Shown here in pieces: positions 1 through 12,069 of a stretch of DNA of 64,000 nucleotides. The notes under the pieces were generated by a model that saw only the letters and a program-made list of their open reading frames with translations, was not told the DNA's origin and did not search any database. Made by a program: the position numbers and the translations under genes. This stretch comes from Flavobacteriales bacterium. GTDB lineage: Bacteria; Bacteroidota; Bacteroidia; Flavobacteriales; BACL11. The stretch covers positions 246,403 through 310,402 of the forward strand of contig PAUF01000007.1 in the NCBI GenBank assembly GCA_002712715.1, written 5' to 3'. Position 1 is the stretch's first letter. The number at the start of each line of letters is the position of its first letter.

Positions 1-647
1 AAGAATTGTTTTATAAGAGCAATACTTCCCATTAAAGAACTAGGATAGTTTTGACTAGATGAACCTTTTTTAAAAGAGAATGCCAATGCTGTTTTAGGGT
101 TTAAAATCACATTACTTTCTTGTTCCTGAGACAGAGAGACTAAAGAAGCGGTTCCTCTTACAATACCATCTTGTTGATGAGTCAGAACTACTCCAAACCC
201 AGATGACAAATAATTTTTTATTTGCTCATTGTTAATTGAAAATTGATCGCATGCGTTTATTTCTGGATGAACAGCTTCATTCCAGTGATATGCCCCTTCT
301 TTATTTGAATCAAATTGTGGATACATGCTTGGTTTTTTCTTAATACTTTTTTTAATACCATAGCTAGAGTATAAATCAATAAAAGATGGATAAATATAGC
401 CCCCATCAAGATTAACAATTATAGCTCCCTTAGGGATTTCAATATTTTCGCCAACATCAATGATTTTATCTTGTTTGACAATTAGTATTCCATTTTCTAT
501 TTGATTTTTGTAATCAATAATTATATATGCATTAGTAAATGCATAAGTTGGATAGAAATTTTTTGATACGCTATTTACAGGAGTCATCTCTTGTGACATC
601 AGGCTGCAACTAATTAGTATAAAAATAAAAAATTCAAGGTTTCTCAT
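1..647 (-). CDS. Amidohydrolase (imidazolonepropionase-like), N-terminal part, runs off the window start
   Basis: Manual reverse-strand translation from ATG at 647: MRNLEFFIFILISCSLMSQEMTPVNSVSKNFYPTYAFTNAYIIIDYKNQIENGILIVKQDKIIDVGENIEIPKGAIIVNLDGGYIYPSFIDLYSS...; signal peptide plus amidohydrolase N-terminal pattern; no stop before position 1. Confidence 0.7.
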   Translation of the reverse strand, partial: MRNLEFFIFILISCSLMSQEMTPVNSVSKNFYPTYAFTNAYIIIDYKNQIENGILIVKQDKIIDVGENIEIPKGAIIVNLDGGYIYPSFIDLYSSYGIKKSIKKKPSMYPQFDSNKEGAYHWNEAVHPEINACDQFSINNEQIKNYLSSGFGVVLTHQQDGIVRGTASLVSLSQEQESNVILNPKTALAFSFKKGSSSQNYPSSLMGSIALIKQF

Positions 648-732
648 AAATACTTATAATTAAAGTTGTAAAAATACAATTTTTAAAAAATAAATTTTTG
701 TTTCTTTGCTTCAGAGTTTAATTATTTTGTGA

Positions 733-909
733 ATGAGTTTTCTTAAGCCAAAGTTTATTGTCAAATATACTAAGATTTATAAAGAAGGTGGGTTTAAAGC
801 GGTAGCTAAGGAGGGAGGCTGGACAGTTTTAATTTTATTATTCTTGTTTTTTTTGATTAAAGGTTTATTGTGGTTAATCATTCCATATTTAATTGCTAGG
901 GGAGTATAA
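733..909 (+). CDS. Small membrane protein, 58 aa (not in the ORF track)
   Basis: ATG at 733, TAA at 907-909: MSFLKPKFIVKYTKIYKEGGFKAVAKEGGWTVLILLFLFFLIKGLLWLIIPYLIARGV; one TM segment. Confidence 0.6.
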   Translation: MSFLKPKFIVKYTKIYKEGGFKAVAKEGGWTVLILLFLFFLIKGLLWLIIPYLIARGV

Positions 910-925
910 ATTAAAAATAAATATT

Positions 926-1282
926 ATGAAAACACACGCGTTAAATTTAATTAATAGTTTTTCTTTAATGTCTATAGGACTATGGGGATTGTATGTTTCT
1001 AATGCGCCAACATCTTTAATTCCAGTAGCTTTTGGATTATTTTTGTTTTTATGTTCTGATGGAATAAAGAATGAAAACAAGAAAATTGCTCATATTGCTG
1101 TTTTGTTAACCGTGGTTATTATTGCAGCTTTGTATTTCATGCCTCTTTCTAAGGAGTTAGCTTTAGAAGCTAGCCAGCAGGACAGTAATAAGATTTACAG
1201 ATTATTAGCAATGATTGGAACATCAGTATTAGCTATGATTGGTTTCGTTAAAAGCTTTATCGACGCTAGAAAAAACAAATAA
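926..1282 (+). CDS. Hypothetical multi-TM membrane protein
   Basis: ORF 893..1282; ATG at 926 (MKTHALNLINSFSLMS...) is the likelier start. Confidence 0.6.
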   Translation: MKTHALNLINSFSLMSIGLWGLYVSNAPTSLIPVAFGLFLFLCSDGIKNENKKIAHIAVLLTVVIIAALYFMPLSKELALEASQQDSNKIYRLLAMIGTSVLAMIGFVKSFIDARKNK

Positions 1283-1293
1283 TGATTTAAAAT

Positions 1294-2456
1294 TTGAAGG
1301 AAAGAGCTGTTTTAATTGGATTAATAACCAGTGATATTTCCAAAGAACTTATTGAGGAATATTTGTTGGAATTAGCTTTTTTGGCAAAAACAGCGGGAGC
1401 TGATACTATAAAATCCTTTACACAAAAATTACCTCATCCAGATAAATCTACTTTTTTAGGAAAAGGAAAAACAGCTGAGATAAGCGAATTTGTAAAATCT
1501 AATGATATCAGTTTAGTTATATTTGATGATGAGCTGTCTCCTACTCAATTAAGAAATGTAGAAAAAATTTATGGCTGTAAGATTTTAGATCGAAATAATC
1601 TTATTCTAGATATTTTTGCTACTAGAGCGCAAACATCTAAAGCTCGAACTCAAGTAGAGCTTGCTCAATATCAGTATTTGTTGCCAAGACTTACTAGAAT
1701 GTGGACACATTTAGAAAGGCAAAAGGGGGGCATTGGAATGCGAGGACCAGGTGAGACTCAGATCGAAACAGATAGAAGAATTATAAAAGATAAAATTTCT
1801 TTATTAAAAAAGAAAATTAAAAAAATAGATAAGCAAGGTTTTACACAACGCAAACAGAGGCATCAGTTAATAAGGGTTTCTCTAGTAGGATACACAAATG
1901 CAGGGAAATCAACTTTAATGAATCAACTTAGTAAAGCAGAAATTTTTGCTGAGGACAAGCTTTTTGCAACATTAGATACAACAGTTCGAAAAGTTGTAAT
2001 TGAAAATTTACCCTTTTTACTCACAGACACAGTTGGTTTTATCAGAAAACTTCCTCACGAACTTGTTGATTCATTTAAGTCAACTTTAGATGAAGTTAGA
2101 GAATCCGATTTATTATTACATGTAGTAGATATTTCTAATAAGTCTTTTGAAGATCATATTAAAACTGTTGATAAAACTATTTTAGATATAGGAGCTTCTG
2201 ACATTCCATCAATTATAATTTTCAATAAAATTGACAATTATAAATTTGTGGAAAAAGAGGATGATGATTTAACTGAAAAAACAAATGAAAATTATTCTCT
2301 CAAGGATCTAGAGTCTACTTGGATGTCTAAAATTAATACTGAAGTTATTTTCATTTCATCTACTCAAAAATATAATTTTGACATTTTAAGAAATACTTTA
2401 TATAATAAAATAAAGGATTTGCATATAAAAAGATATCCGTATAATAACCTTCTTTA

Positions 2457-2460
<4 letters not shown>
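1294..2460 (+). CDS. hflX: GTPase HflX
   Basis: GMRGPGETQIETDRR, GYTNAGKSTLMNQL, DTVGFIRKLPHELVDSFKSTLDE motifs; TTG start. Confidence 0.95.
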
Positions 2461-4277
<1,817 letters not shown>

Positions 4278-4323
4278 TGATGCAAATGTAATGATAAGAA
4301 AATAGAAAAGCTATCTTTGCAGT

Positions 4324-4662
4324 ATGGAAACTACACGACAGCAAAAGGTATCTAAGGCTATTTTAAAAGAATTATCTTTTATTTTTCAAAAGGAAACAAG
4401 ACAGTTTTTAGGAAATATTCTAGTGACAATAACATCAGCAAGAGTCTCTCCAGATTTGTCTGTTGCTAAAATATATCTCAGCATTTTCCCAGCAAAGGAT
4501 CCTGATGAATCTTTACAAGTTTTAAATAATAACAAGAAGTATTTTCGAACTATTTTAGCGCAATCTGTAAAAAATCAATTGAGAATTATACCAGAGTTAA
4601 TATTTTACTTGGATGATTCCGCTGAGTATGCTGAGCAAATTGAATCGTTATTAAAAAAATAA
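4324..4662 (+). CDS. rbfA: 30S ribosome-binding factor RbfA
   Basis: METTRQQKVSKAILKELSFIFQKE...ITSARVSPDLSVAKIYLSIFP...RIIPELIFYLDDS. Confidence 0.9.
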   Translation: METTRQQKVSKAILKELSFIFQKETRQFLGNILVTITSARVSPDLSVAKIYLSIFPAKDPDESLQVLNNNKKYFRTILAQSVKNQLRIIPELIFYLDDSAEYAEQIESLLKK

Positions 4663-4672
4663 TAATTCAATA

Positions 4673-5890
4673 ATGATATCCTCACTTTATATAGCTCTTA
4701 AATATTTTGGCAATTCAAAAGTCAAACATGTTGTTAATTTAGTATCATACATTTCATGGGTAGGGGTTGCCATAATAACAGCTTGTCTAGTAATTATTTT
4801 ATCTGTAGTCAATGGATTTGAAAAGCAAGTTGTTAAGACTTATAACTCGTATTACCCTGATATTGAAATCAAATCGGTTAACTATAATACATTTGATGCT
4901 GAGAGGTTAACTCATATCTTATTAGAATTAGGAGATCATATTAAGGTATCGTCATCTATTTTAGAAGAAAGAGCTCTTTTATTTTATAATAATGTGAGAG
5001 TTGTTTCTAATATTATTGGGGCTGATAGAAAATATTTGGAGATTTTAACTAACCAAGACACTTCTTTAATTAAAGGTTTTTTAGATGAGAAATCCGAAAC
5101 TTCTATTTTAGGAAACACTTTGATGTTTAGTATTGGAGCAAATGTTTTTGCAACAGATGAGATAGAGTGTTATGTTCCTAAGTCAGAATCAAAAGTGCTA
5201 ACATCTCTAGATGACTTTAAGATATTTTTTGTTCGGCCTACATCGTATATTACTAAGCCCGCTAGAGTTGATGATAACTTTATAATAATGCCATTGACTA
5301 ATGTTCAAAAAATTTTAGATAAAAAAAATCAAATTTCGTCAATTCAAATAGATTTTAATGAGGGCTCAGACCTTACTAACATCAAAGAAAAAATTGCTAG
5401 CATGCTTGAGGAAGAATTTGTAGTCATAACGAAATATGAACAGAATAAATTTCTTTATAAATTGTTAAATTCTGAGAAATTAATTACATTTATAATACTA
5501 ATATTTGTGTTGTTATTAATTTTTTTCAACGTTATAAGCTCTATTAGCATGTTGATTATTCATAAGAAGTCTGATATTAAAATTTTATCTTTTTTAGGAG
5601 CTTCAAAATCCTTTATTCGTTGGGTGTTTTTTTATAAAGGTTTTCTTGGGGTGTTTTTTGGCAGCATTATTGGAATTTCATTTGGGATATTAATTTCTTT
5701 TGTTCAGAGCTATTTTAGCATAATTAAATTCAGGGGAGCTGGAGATGGTTCTTTAATTCCATATCCAATAAATATTTCTTTCTATGATGTTTTTTTAATA
5801 GAACTGATTGTTCTTATAATGGGAACTTGTATTACATTCATTCCTACAATTTTATTAGTAAATAAGATAGTTAGAAAACAAAATCTTTGA
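4673..5890 (+). CDS. ABC transporter permease, FtsX/LolC-LolE type
   Basis: 405 aa; N-terminal LYIALKYFG...VNLVSYISWVGVAI, C-terminal FtsX-like four-TM region. Confidence 0.85.
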   Translation: MISSLYIALKYFGNSKVKHVVNLVSYISWVGVAIITACLVIILSVVNGFEKQVVKTYNSYYPDIEIKSVNYNTFDAERLTHILLELGDHIKVSSSILEERALLFYNNVRVVSNIIGADRKYLEILTNQDTSLIKGFLDEKSETSILGNTLMFSIGANVFATDEIECYVPKSESKVLTSLDDFKIFFVRPTSYITKPARVDDNFIIMPLTNVQKILDKKNQISSIQIDFNEGSDLTNIKEKIASMLEEEFVVITKYEQNKFLYKLLNSEKLITFIILIFVLLLIFFNVISSISMLIIHKKSDIKILSFLGASKSFIRWVFFYKGFLGVFFGSIIGISFGILISFVQSYFSIIKFRGAGDGSLIPYPINISFYDVFLIELIVLIMGTCITFIPTILLVNKIVRKQNL

Positions 5891-6863
5891 ATTTCTCTTT
5901 GACCTCTTCTAAAGTTTCAATGATTTCTTGAGTTGATTCGGCAGTTACCATTCTGATGCGATAGTTTTTAAAATTAGGAATTGCTTTAAAATAATTAGTA
6001 TAATGCCTTTTCATTTCGGCAATTCCTAATGTTTCCCCTTTCCATTTAATTGAGTGTATGAGGTGTCTTTTACATGTCTCAATTCTTAAATTTAAGCTGG
6101 GTTTTTTTAAGTAAGTATCGGTTTTCAAGTAGTGCTTTATTTCATTAAAAATCCAAGGATAACCAATTGAAGCTCTGCCAATCATAGCTCCATCAAGTCC
6201 GTAAATGTTTTTCATTTCTTTTGCTCTTTCGGGCGTATTAACATCTCCATTGCCAAATACTGGAATATGCATTCTTGGATTATTTTTAACTTCCGCAATT
6301 AAAGTCCAGTCAGCAACTCCTTTATACATTTGTTTTCTAGTCCTTCCATGAATAGATATTGCTTTTATGCCTACATCTTGAAGTCTTTCAGCTACTTCAA
6401 CAATATGCATTGAGTTTTCATCCCATCCCAACCTAGTTTTAACTGTTACAGGTATTTTTGTTGAATTAACAATCTGCTTAGTCATTTCAACCATTTTTGG
6501 AATATCTCGAAGTATTCCCGCGCCTGCGCCTTTATTTGCAACTTTTTTAACTGGGCATCCGTAATTAATATCAATGATTTCAGGATTTGCTTTTTCACAA
6601 ATTTTGGTAGCTTCTTTCATAGAGTCAATGTTGTTGCCAAAAATTTGAATCCCTATTGGTCTTTCAAAATCATATATATCAAGTTTTTGAGTGCTTTTTT
6701 CAGCATCTCTGATTAATCCTTCAGATGAGATAAACTCAGTGTACATTACATCAGCACCATTTTCTTTACATAAAGCTCTAAATGGAGGATCACTGACATC
6801 TTCCATAGGAGCAAGTAGAAGAGGAAACTCTCCTAATTCTATATTTCCTATTTTTACAGACAT
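5871..6863 (-). CDS. dusB: tRNA-dihydrouridine synthase
   Basis: LAPMEDVSDPPFRALCKENGADVMYTEFIS, INYGCPVKKVANKGAGAGIL, ISIHGRTRKQMYKG. Confidence 0.95.
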   Translation of the reverse strand: MSVKIGNIELGEFPLLLAPMEDVSDPPFRALCKENGADVMYTEFISSEGLIRDAEKSTQKLDIYDFERPIGIQIFGNNIDSMKEATKICEKANPEIIDINYGCPVKKVANKGAGAGILRDIPKMVEMTKQIVNSTKIPVTVKTRLGWDENSMHIVEVAERLQDVGIKAISIHGRTRKQMYKGVADWTLIAEVKNNPRMHIPVFGNGDVNTPERAKEMKNIYGLDGAMIGRASIGYPWIFNEIKHYLKTDTYLKKPSLNLRIETCKRHLIHSIKWKGETLGIAEMKRHYTNYFKAIPNFKNYRIRMVTAESTQEIIETLEEVKEKFKDFVF

Positions 6864-6887
6864 ATTACTACAAAAATAAGTAAACCA

Positions 6888-7775
6888 ATGAAGCTAAAAA
6901 CTTTTTTATTAAATAAATCCCAAGGATTTAAATTAACTTTTTTCTTTGTGATTGTTTTATGTGTAGCTTTTTTTACGTCTCTTTTTATGGGTTTTTTTAT
7001 TGAAGATGACATAAAAAAATTAATCAGCAATATTTTTGATCAAAGGGTTCATATAATAATTAATTTTTTGTTTATACTCATTTTACCAGTGTATATTTTA
7101 TCTTTTTTTGAGAGGACTAGAATGAGTGATTTAGTAGGGCTGAATAGCAACTTTATTAATAAACAAGTTTTATTTTTAATAATGTCAATTATCAGTATCC
7201 AACCTTTTATTGTATACACTGTATATTTAAACTCTGAATTTATATTTTCGGTTTTTAGTCAATTACCTGAAATGATCTCTTTCTTTGAGAAGATGGAAGA
7301 GCAAGCGAATGCATTTATACAGAACTTATTGAATCAGGAAGGTTACCATAATCTAACTATCAATATTGTGTTATTAGCGATTTTGCCTGCAATTGGTGAA
7401 GAGCTATTTTTTAGAGGCATTATTCAGAAAAAACTAACTTATATAATTATTAATCCTCATCTAGCTATTCTAATTACCTCAATTGTTTTTTCAGCTATTC
7501 ATTTGCAGTTTTTTGGATTTCTTCCTCGATTAATTTTAGGATTGGCCTTGGGATACTTTTTTTATTATTCTAAAAATTTATGGATGCCCATATTAGCACA
7601 TTTTACACATAACGCTTTATCCGTATTTGCTTTATTTTTTACGAAACATGAATTGAGTGAGACCCCATTAGAATTAAATGAGGATAATATTAATCTTCCA
7701 CCAGTTTTTGCCAGTATATTCTTTTTTGTGATTTTCTTTTATTTATTTATAAAAGTATATAAAAATGAAAAATAG
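6888..7775 (+). CDS. CPBP family intramembrane metalloprotease
   Basis: AIGEELFFRGIIQKKL and SAIHLQFFGFLPRLILGLALGYFFYYSKNLWMPILAHFTHNA motifs. Confidence 0.85.
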   Translation: MKLKTFLLNKSQGFKLTFFFVIVLCVAFFTSLFMGFFIEDDIKKLISNIFDQRVHIIINFLFILILPVYILSFFERTRMSDLVGLNSNFINKQVLFLIMSIISIQPFIVYTVYLNSEFIFSVFSQLPEMISFFEKMEEQANAFIQNLLNQEGYHNLTINIVLLAILPAIGEELFFRGIIQKKLTYIIINPHLAILITSIVFSAIHLQFFGFLPRLILGLALGYFFYYSKNLWMPILAHFTHNALSVFALFFTKHELSETPLELNEDNINLPPVFASIFFFVIFFYLFIKVYKNEK

Positions 7776-8252
7776 CTATTCTCTTTTTTTGGTAGAGTAG
7801 TTAATTTTGAGAGCTTCTGCTTTTCTCAACTGAGTTTTTACTTCGGTTACTATACCCATAGTTACGTCTTCATCTGCTTTTATTGATGTTGTCATTCGAG
7901 AAATGAGCTTCTCATCTTTTTTTGCTTGCTCGTCTTTAACCCACTGATAGATTTTGCTAACATCTTTTCTTCTATATAGTTTATCATCAAGTTGAATACA
8001 AGGAAGTCGTCCAAATTTATCTTGTTGTGATTCTATTGGGCTCCCAATATAAATATAATTTACTAGGGATTTTTTTTCTAATTTTTTCACCTCCGACGCT
8101 TTTGGTTGTGATACAGTCATTTGAAGCGTAACTTCACGCAAAACAGTTGTTACCATAAAAAAGAACAATAGCATAAAGACTATGTCTGGCAATGAAGCTG
8201 TTGAGATTGCCGCCATTTTTTTACCATTATTTCCTTTTTTAAATTTACTCAT
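7776..8252 (-). CDS. ExbD/TolR family biopolymer transport protein
   Basis: STASLPDIVFMLLFFFMVTTVLRE; single N-terminal TM. Confidence 0.85.
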   Translation of the reverse strand: MSKFKKGNNGKKMAAISTASLPDIVFMLLFFFMVTTVLREVTLQMTVSQPKASEVKKLEKKSLVNYIYIGSPIESQQDKFGRLPCIQLDDKLYRRKDVSKIYQWVKDEQAKKDEKLISRMTTSIKADEDVTMGIVTEVKTQLRKAEALKINYSTKKRE

Positions 8253-8253
8253 T

Positions 8254-9093
8254 TTAGTTTGCTTTAGTTTCTGCCTCAGAAATTTTCATTGGATACCTTT
8301 TCTTAATATACTCTTGATCACAATTTGGAAGTTGAGAGAACTCCATTCCGTATTTTTCTATTGCATACTCTCTTCTTATTTCGTTATATGCTTGAGTCAG
8401 CAAATTTTGCACTTCTATATATACTTTATAAGATGTGCCTTCTTGATTTTGAAGAGAGACAATAGCTTTTTGAGGATTATCTGAAGACGACTCATCCGCC
8501 AAAGGATTTAATTTATAATTATATTCATATCTAACTTTACCTTTAAAGGGACTTTTCTGCCATGAAATATTTCCTTCATCATCTGTTGTTCTAACTTGCT
8601 TCTTATTTTTATTTAGTTCTTTAATTAAAGGTTCATTTCCGCACAAACCATCACAACTTACAAAAACATCATTTTTCGTCAGGTCACCGTACCAACATCC
8701 ATTAACAACTTTTGCGCATTTATCTTCACTTGGTGCGTATTGAAATTCGCTAATATTTCTTCTGTTATTTATGAATTTCTTTAATTCTTCTAATAGAGGT
8801 TTTTTTGCTCCATTTTCGATGATGTTATATGTCCCTGATGCATCTATTTCTACTTTATTTGTTGGAACTCCCTGTCCAGCTAAAACCTTATTATTTTTAT
8901 TTACAAGAACAACAAATATATTTCTTTTGTGAACTTCAGGCGTTTCAATTTTTTCTTCAGGCATTGGAGGTAGTTTTCTTGAAATACCACTATCAACATC
9001 CATTGTTGTAGTTGCTAAAAAGAAAATAAGTAACAAGAAAGCTATGTCTGCCATCGATCCTGCGTTTATTTCTGGTAATCCTCTTCTTGCCAT
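8254..9093 (-). CDS. ExbD/TolR family biopolymer transport protein with large Cys-containing periplasmic insert
   Basis: MARRGLPEINAGSMADIAFLLLIFFLATTTMD; KCAKVVNGCWYGDLTKNDVFVSCDGLCGNEP insert. Confidence 0.85.
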   Translation of the reverse strand: MARRGLPEINAGSMADIAFLLLIFFLATTTMDVDSGISRKLPPMPEEKIETPEVHKRNIFVVLVNKNNKVLAGQGVPTNKVEIDASGTYNIIENGAKKPLLEELKKFINNRRNISEFQYAPSEDKCAKVVNGCWYGDLTKNDVFVSCDGLCGNEPLIKELNKNKKQVRTTDDEGNISWQKSPFKGKVRYEYNYKLNPLADESSSDNPQKAIVSLQNQEGTSYKVYIEVQNLLTQAYNEIRREYAIEKYGMEFSQLPNCDQEYIKKRYPMKISEAETKAN

Positions 9094-9095
9094 AT

Positions 9096-10322
9096 TTATA
9101 TGTTTGTATTTATTGTTCTAACAAAATATGCAATCATCCCCCAGACTATTAACAGGCACGCTATTAAAATTAGATACAGGGTCATAGTGATTAATATTCC
9201 TCCAATAGTTCCATCGGAAGAAATTATAGAGAAGCTAACCACTGATATTAATCCTAAAAATGTAAATAGAATTTTTCTAATAAATTTCCAACCTAGATTA
9301 ATAATATTCATAATAATTTTAGTTATTAAACTAACAAAAACCCCTAGTAATGAGGATATTATTGCAATTATAAATACCCCTAATAACATATTTATAATTG
9401 TAGTATTGTAGACGTCATTGAATAGCCAAACATCCCCAATAATCCATCCTATTAAAATAGCTCCGCATATAATCCCAAAAGAAGTCAAAAGTCTTATAAA
9501 ATAAGATGATCCATGGTTAGTAAAATTTTTAATCAGATTTAGTATAATGCTAATAAAAATTCCAATTATAGCTAAAACAAATGTAAAAGTGAATATCCCT
9601 AGTAATGAACTAATGAAACCAGTATCATTCGCATTTATAAAAGTTCTTGTGTCTCCTTGACCAAGAACTACATCAAATTCGCCAAATAACCACAGATCTC
9701 CAATAATCCATCCGAATAAAATAATTAAACCCACCACTCCAAACTTTATAGATGAGATTACCATATGTTTAGCTCCAAAGAATGAGATTTTAGAAAACCA
9801 ACTAATTCCACCAAAACTAATAATGCTTAAGAAAACGGTTACTAATAACATTATAGGATTCCATATAGGCCCCATAATTGAAGTTACTGTTAGTTTTTCG
9901 CTATCATTTATTTCAGGGTTTATTGATTCAGGATTAGTCCAGTGATTCCATTCTAAAGGAACAGCCTCATCTATATTTAAAGCTAATTTAGTCCATTCAT
10001 GTGGTTGAGAAACAAACATTGTCTCATTACATAATTCAAAGAAACTTAGTTTGTTAGGCATATCGGAATTTATAGGATTATTCATAATTAGAATCACATC
10101 TAGAAGAAAAATCCAATATACTAATCCCCATAGTGATCCGAATATTAGCTGTTTTCCAGCCTTTGGGTCTCTACTCTTGATAATAAATCCTGCTGGGAGC
10201 GCGAAAAAAGGAAGCAATCTGGATATTAATCCATAAGGCTTTTTATTCGCTAGATTAACTATAACTGTAGCAAAAATAAATATTAATGCAAGGGATAATA
10301 TTATCCAAAGTATTACAGTCAT
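9096..10322 (-). CDS. Multi-TM membrane protein with internal GWIIGDxWLF repeat, within the ExbB/ExbD cassette
   Basis: 408 aa, many TM segments; contiguous and co-directional with exbB and exbD genes. Confidence 0.7.
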   Translation of the reverse strand: MTVILWIILSLALIFIFATVIVNLANKKPYGLISRLLPFFALPAGFIIKSRDPKAGKQLIFGSLWGLVYWIFLLDVILIMNNPINSDMPNKLSFFELCNETMFVSQPHEWTKLALNIDEAVPLEWNHWTNPESINPEINDSEKLTVTSIMGPIWNPIMLLVTVFLSIISFGGISWFSKISFFGAKHMVISSIKFGVVGLIILFGWIIGDLWLFGEFDVVLGQGDTRTFINANDTGFISSLLGIFTFTFVLAIIGIFISIILNLIKNFTNHGSSYFIRLLTSFGIICGAILIGWIIGDVWLFNDVYNTTIINMLLGVFIIAIISSLLGVFVSLITKIIMNIINLGWKFIRKILFTFLGLISVVSFSIISSDGTIGGILITMTLYLILIACLLIVWGMIAYFVRTINTNI

Positions 10323-10329
10323 TTAATTA

Positions 10330-11376
10330 TTATTTTCTTCTTTTTCTAGAAGGTTTGTTACTATGAACTACTAATAGGTCAACTAAACTGATTGATGCAT
10401 CTTCCATTTCATTAACAATACCATCTACTTTAGAAATTAGATAATTATAAAATAATTGTAATATCATAGCAACTATAAGACCAAAAACTGTAGTAAGTAA
10501 GGCTACTTTGATACCACCTGCTACTAGAGAAGGTGAAATGTCTCCAGCTCCTTCTATCGCATCAAAAGCTCCGATCATTCCAATAACTGTTCCCATGAAT
10601 CCTAACATGGGAGCTAATGCTATAAATAATGAAATCCAAGAAAGACCTTTTTCTAATTGTCCCATTTGGACTCCTCCATATGCAACGATAGATTTTTCTA
10701 CTTGATCTATGCCTTCTGAAGATCTGTCTAGTCCTTGATAGAAAATTGAAGCAATAGGGCCTCTAGTATTTCTGCAAATTTCTTTAGCTGATTCTAGTCC
10801 TTTTTTGTTTAAGGCTTCTTCAACATTTCCTAGTAATTTTTGAGAATTTGTTGAAGATAGGTTTAAATAAATTATTCTTTCAATTACAAGAGCTAGTCCA
10901 AAAATTAAACAAAGAAGAACTATTGACATGAAGAACGCTCCTCCCTCATAAAATTTATCTTTTAAAACTCGAGTCCAACTTTTTTCCTCAATGACTTCTT
11001 CTCCACTATCATTCATCATATCTTCTCCACCATTACTAATCACATCTTCACTGCTGTCACTAATCATTATATCTTCTCCGCTGTCACTCATCATCTCATC
11101 TTCAGTTTCATCACTTATTAACGCCTCCTCAATTTCATCATTAAACTCATCAATAATTTCCTCCATTTCAGCTTCCATCTCTTCTGAAATAGCTTCAATT
11201 TCTTCAGAGAATTCTTCAATAATATCCTCCGTCTCGCTAATGATGTCTTCCATCTCTTCAGCAGCCTCTTCTAAACTTTCTATCTCTTCAGTTCCAAAAA
11301 TACTAAATTGAGATTTTGACTCTATAGAGGTAAAAAAGAATGCGAACAAAGTTATTAATACTAGTAATTTTTTCAT
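10330..11376 (-). CDS. MotA/TolQ/ExbB proton channel family protein with N-terminal acidic extension
   Basis: C-terminal LGFMGTVIGMIGAFDAIEGAGDISPSLVAGGIKVALLTTVFGLIVAMILQLFYNYL; signal peptide then acidic low-complexity region. Confidence 0.85.
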   Translation of the reverse strand: MKKLLVLITLFAFFFTSIESKSQFSIFGTEEIESLEEAAEEMEDIISETEDIIEEFSEEIEAISEEMEAEMEEIIDEFNDEIEEALISDETEDEMMSDSGEDIMISDSSEDVISNGGEDMMNDSGEEVIEEKSWTRVLKDKFYEGGAFFMSIVLLCLIFGLALVIERIIYLNLSSTNSQKLLGNVEEALNKKGLESAKEICRNTRGPIASIFYQGLDRSSEGIDQVEKSIVAYGGVQMGQLEKGLSWISLFIALAPMLGFMGTVIGMIGAFDAIEGAGDISPSLVAGGIKVALLTTVFGLIVAMILQLFYNYLISKVDGIVNEMEDASISLVDLLVVHSNKPSRKRRK

Positions 11377-11432
11377 TTTATAGTTATTTTATTTATTAGA
11401 TACGCAAATGTATAAAAAATATACATTTAATT

Positions 11433-12035
11433 TTAGCTTGTATATGAATTAAACTTTCTATTAACTTCTTCCCAATTTATTAGGTTAAAGAAAGCTTCAA
11501 TATAATCAGGCCTTCTATTTTGATAATTAAGATAATAAGCGTGTTCCCAAACATCTAAACATAAAATTGGATTTCCACCACATGAAGATGGCATCAGCGG
11601 ATTATCCTGATTAGGAGTAGAACAGACACAAAGTTTACCTTCTTTCACACATAACCACGCCCAACCAGAACCAAACCTTGTTGCAGCGGCATTGGAAAAC
11701 TCAGTTTTAAAGTTTTCAAAACTTCCAAAGTCTCGTTTTATAGCTTCCGCTATGTCTCCAGAAGGAATTCCTCCACCATTAGGAGAAATAATAGCCCAAA
11801 AAAGGCAATGATTATAATATCCTCCACCGTTATTTCTAACCGCATTATTGATATTAGGATTTTGACAAATTTCTTCAATAGTTTTACCTTCTAGTTCGGT
11901 GTTCTTAATAGCGTTATTAAGATTATTAGTGTATCCATTGTGATGTTTGCTATGGTGAATTTCCATAGTTCTAGCGTCTATATGCGGCTCTAAGTCCTCA
12001 TAATTATATGTTAATTTTGGTAATTCGAATGACAT
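11433..12035 (-). CDS. sodB: Superoxide dismutase (Fe/Mn)
   Basis: [40 protein letters not shown]...GSGWAWL...[26 protein letters not shown]; start placed at 12035, not 12116. Confidence 0.93.
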   Translation of the reverse strand: MSFELPKLTYNYEDLEPHIDARTMEIHHSKHHNGYTNNLNNAIKNTELEGKTIEEICQNPNINNAVRNNGGGYYNHCLFWAIISPNGGGIPSGDIAEAIKRDFGSFENFKTEFSNAAATRFGSGWAWLCVKEGKLCVCSTPNQDNPLMPSSCGGNPILCLDVWEHAYYLNYQNRRPDYIEAFFNLINWEEVNRKFNSYTS

Positions 12036-12069
12036 AAATTTTATTTTTAAGTTATTAAAAGCAAAGATA

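Noticed and set aside
9100-9411. 103-aa forward ORF
   Set aside because: Antisense to the polytopic membrane protein gene; no start context and no family resemblance.
10991-11311. 106-aa Ser-rich forward ORF
   Set aside because: Antisense image of the acidic Glu/Asp codons of the ExbB extension; low-complexity artefact.
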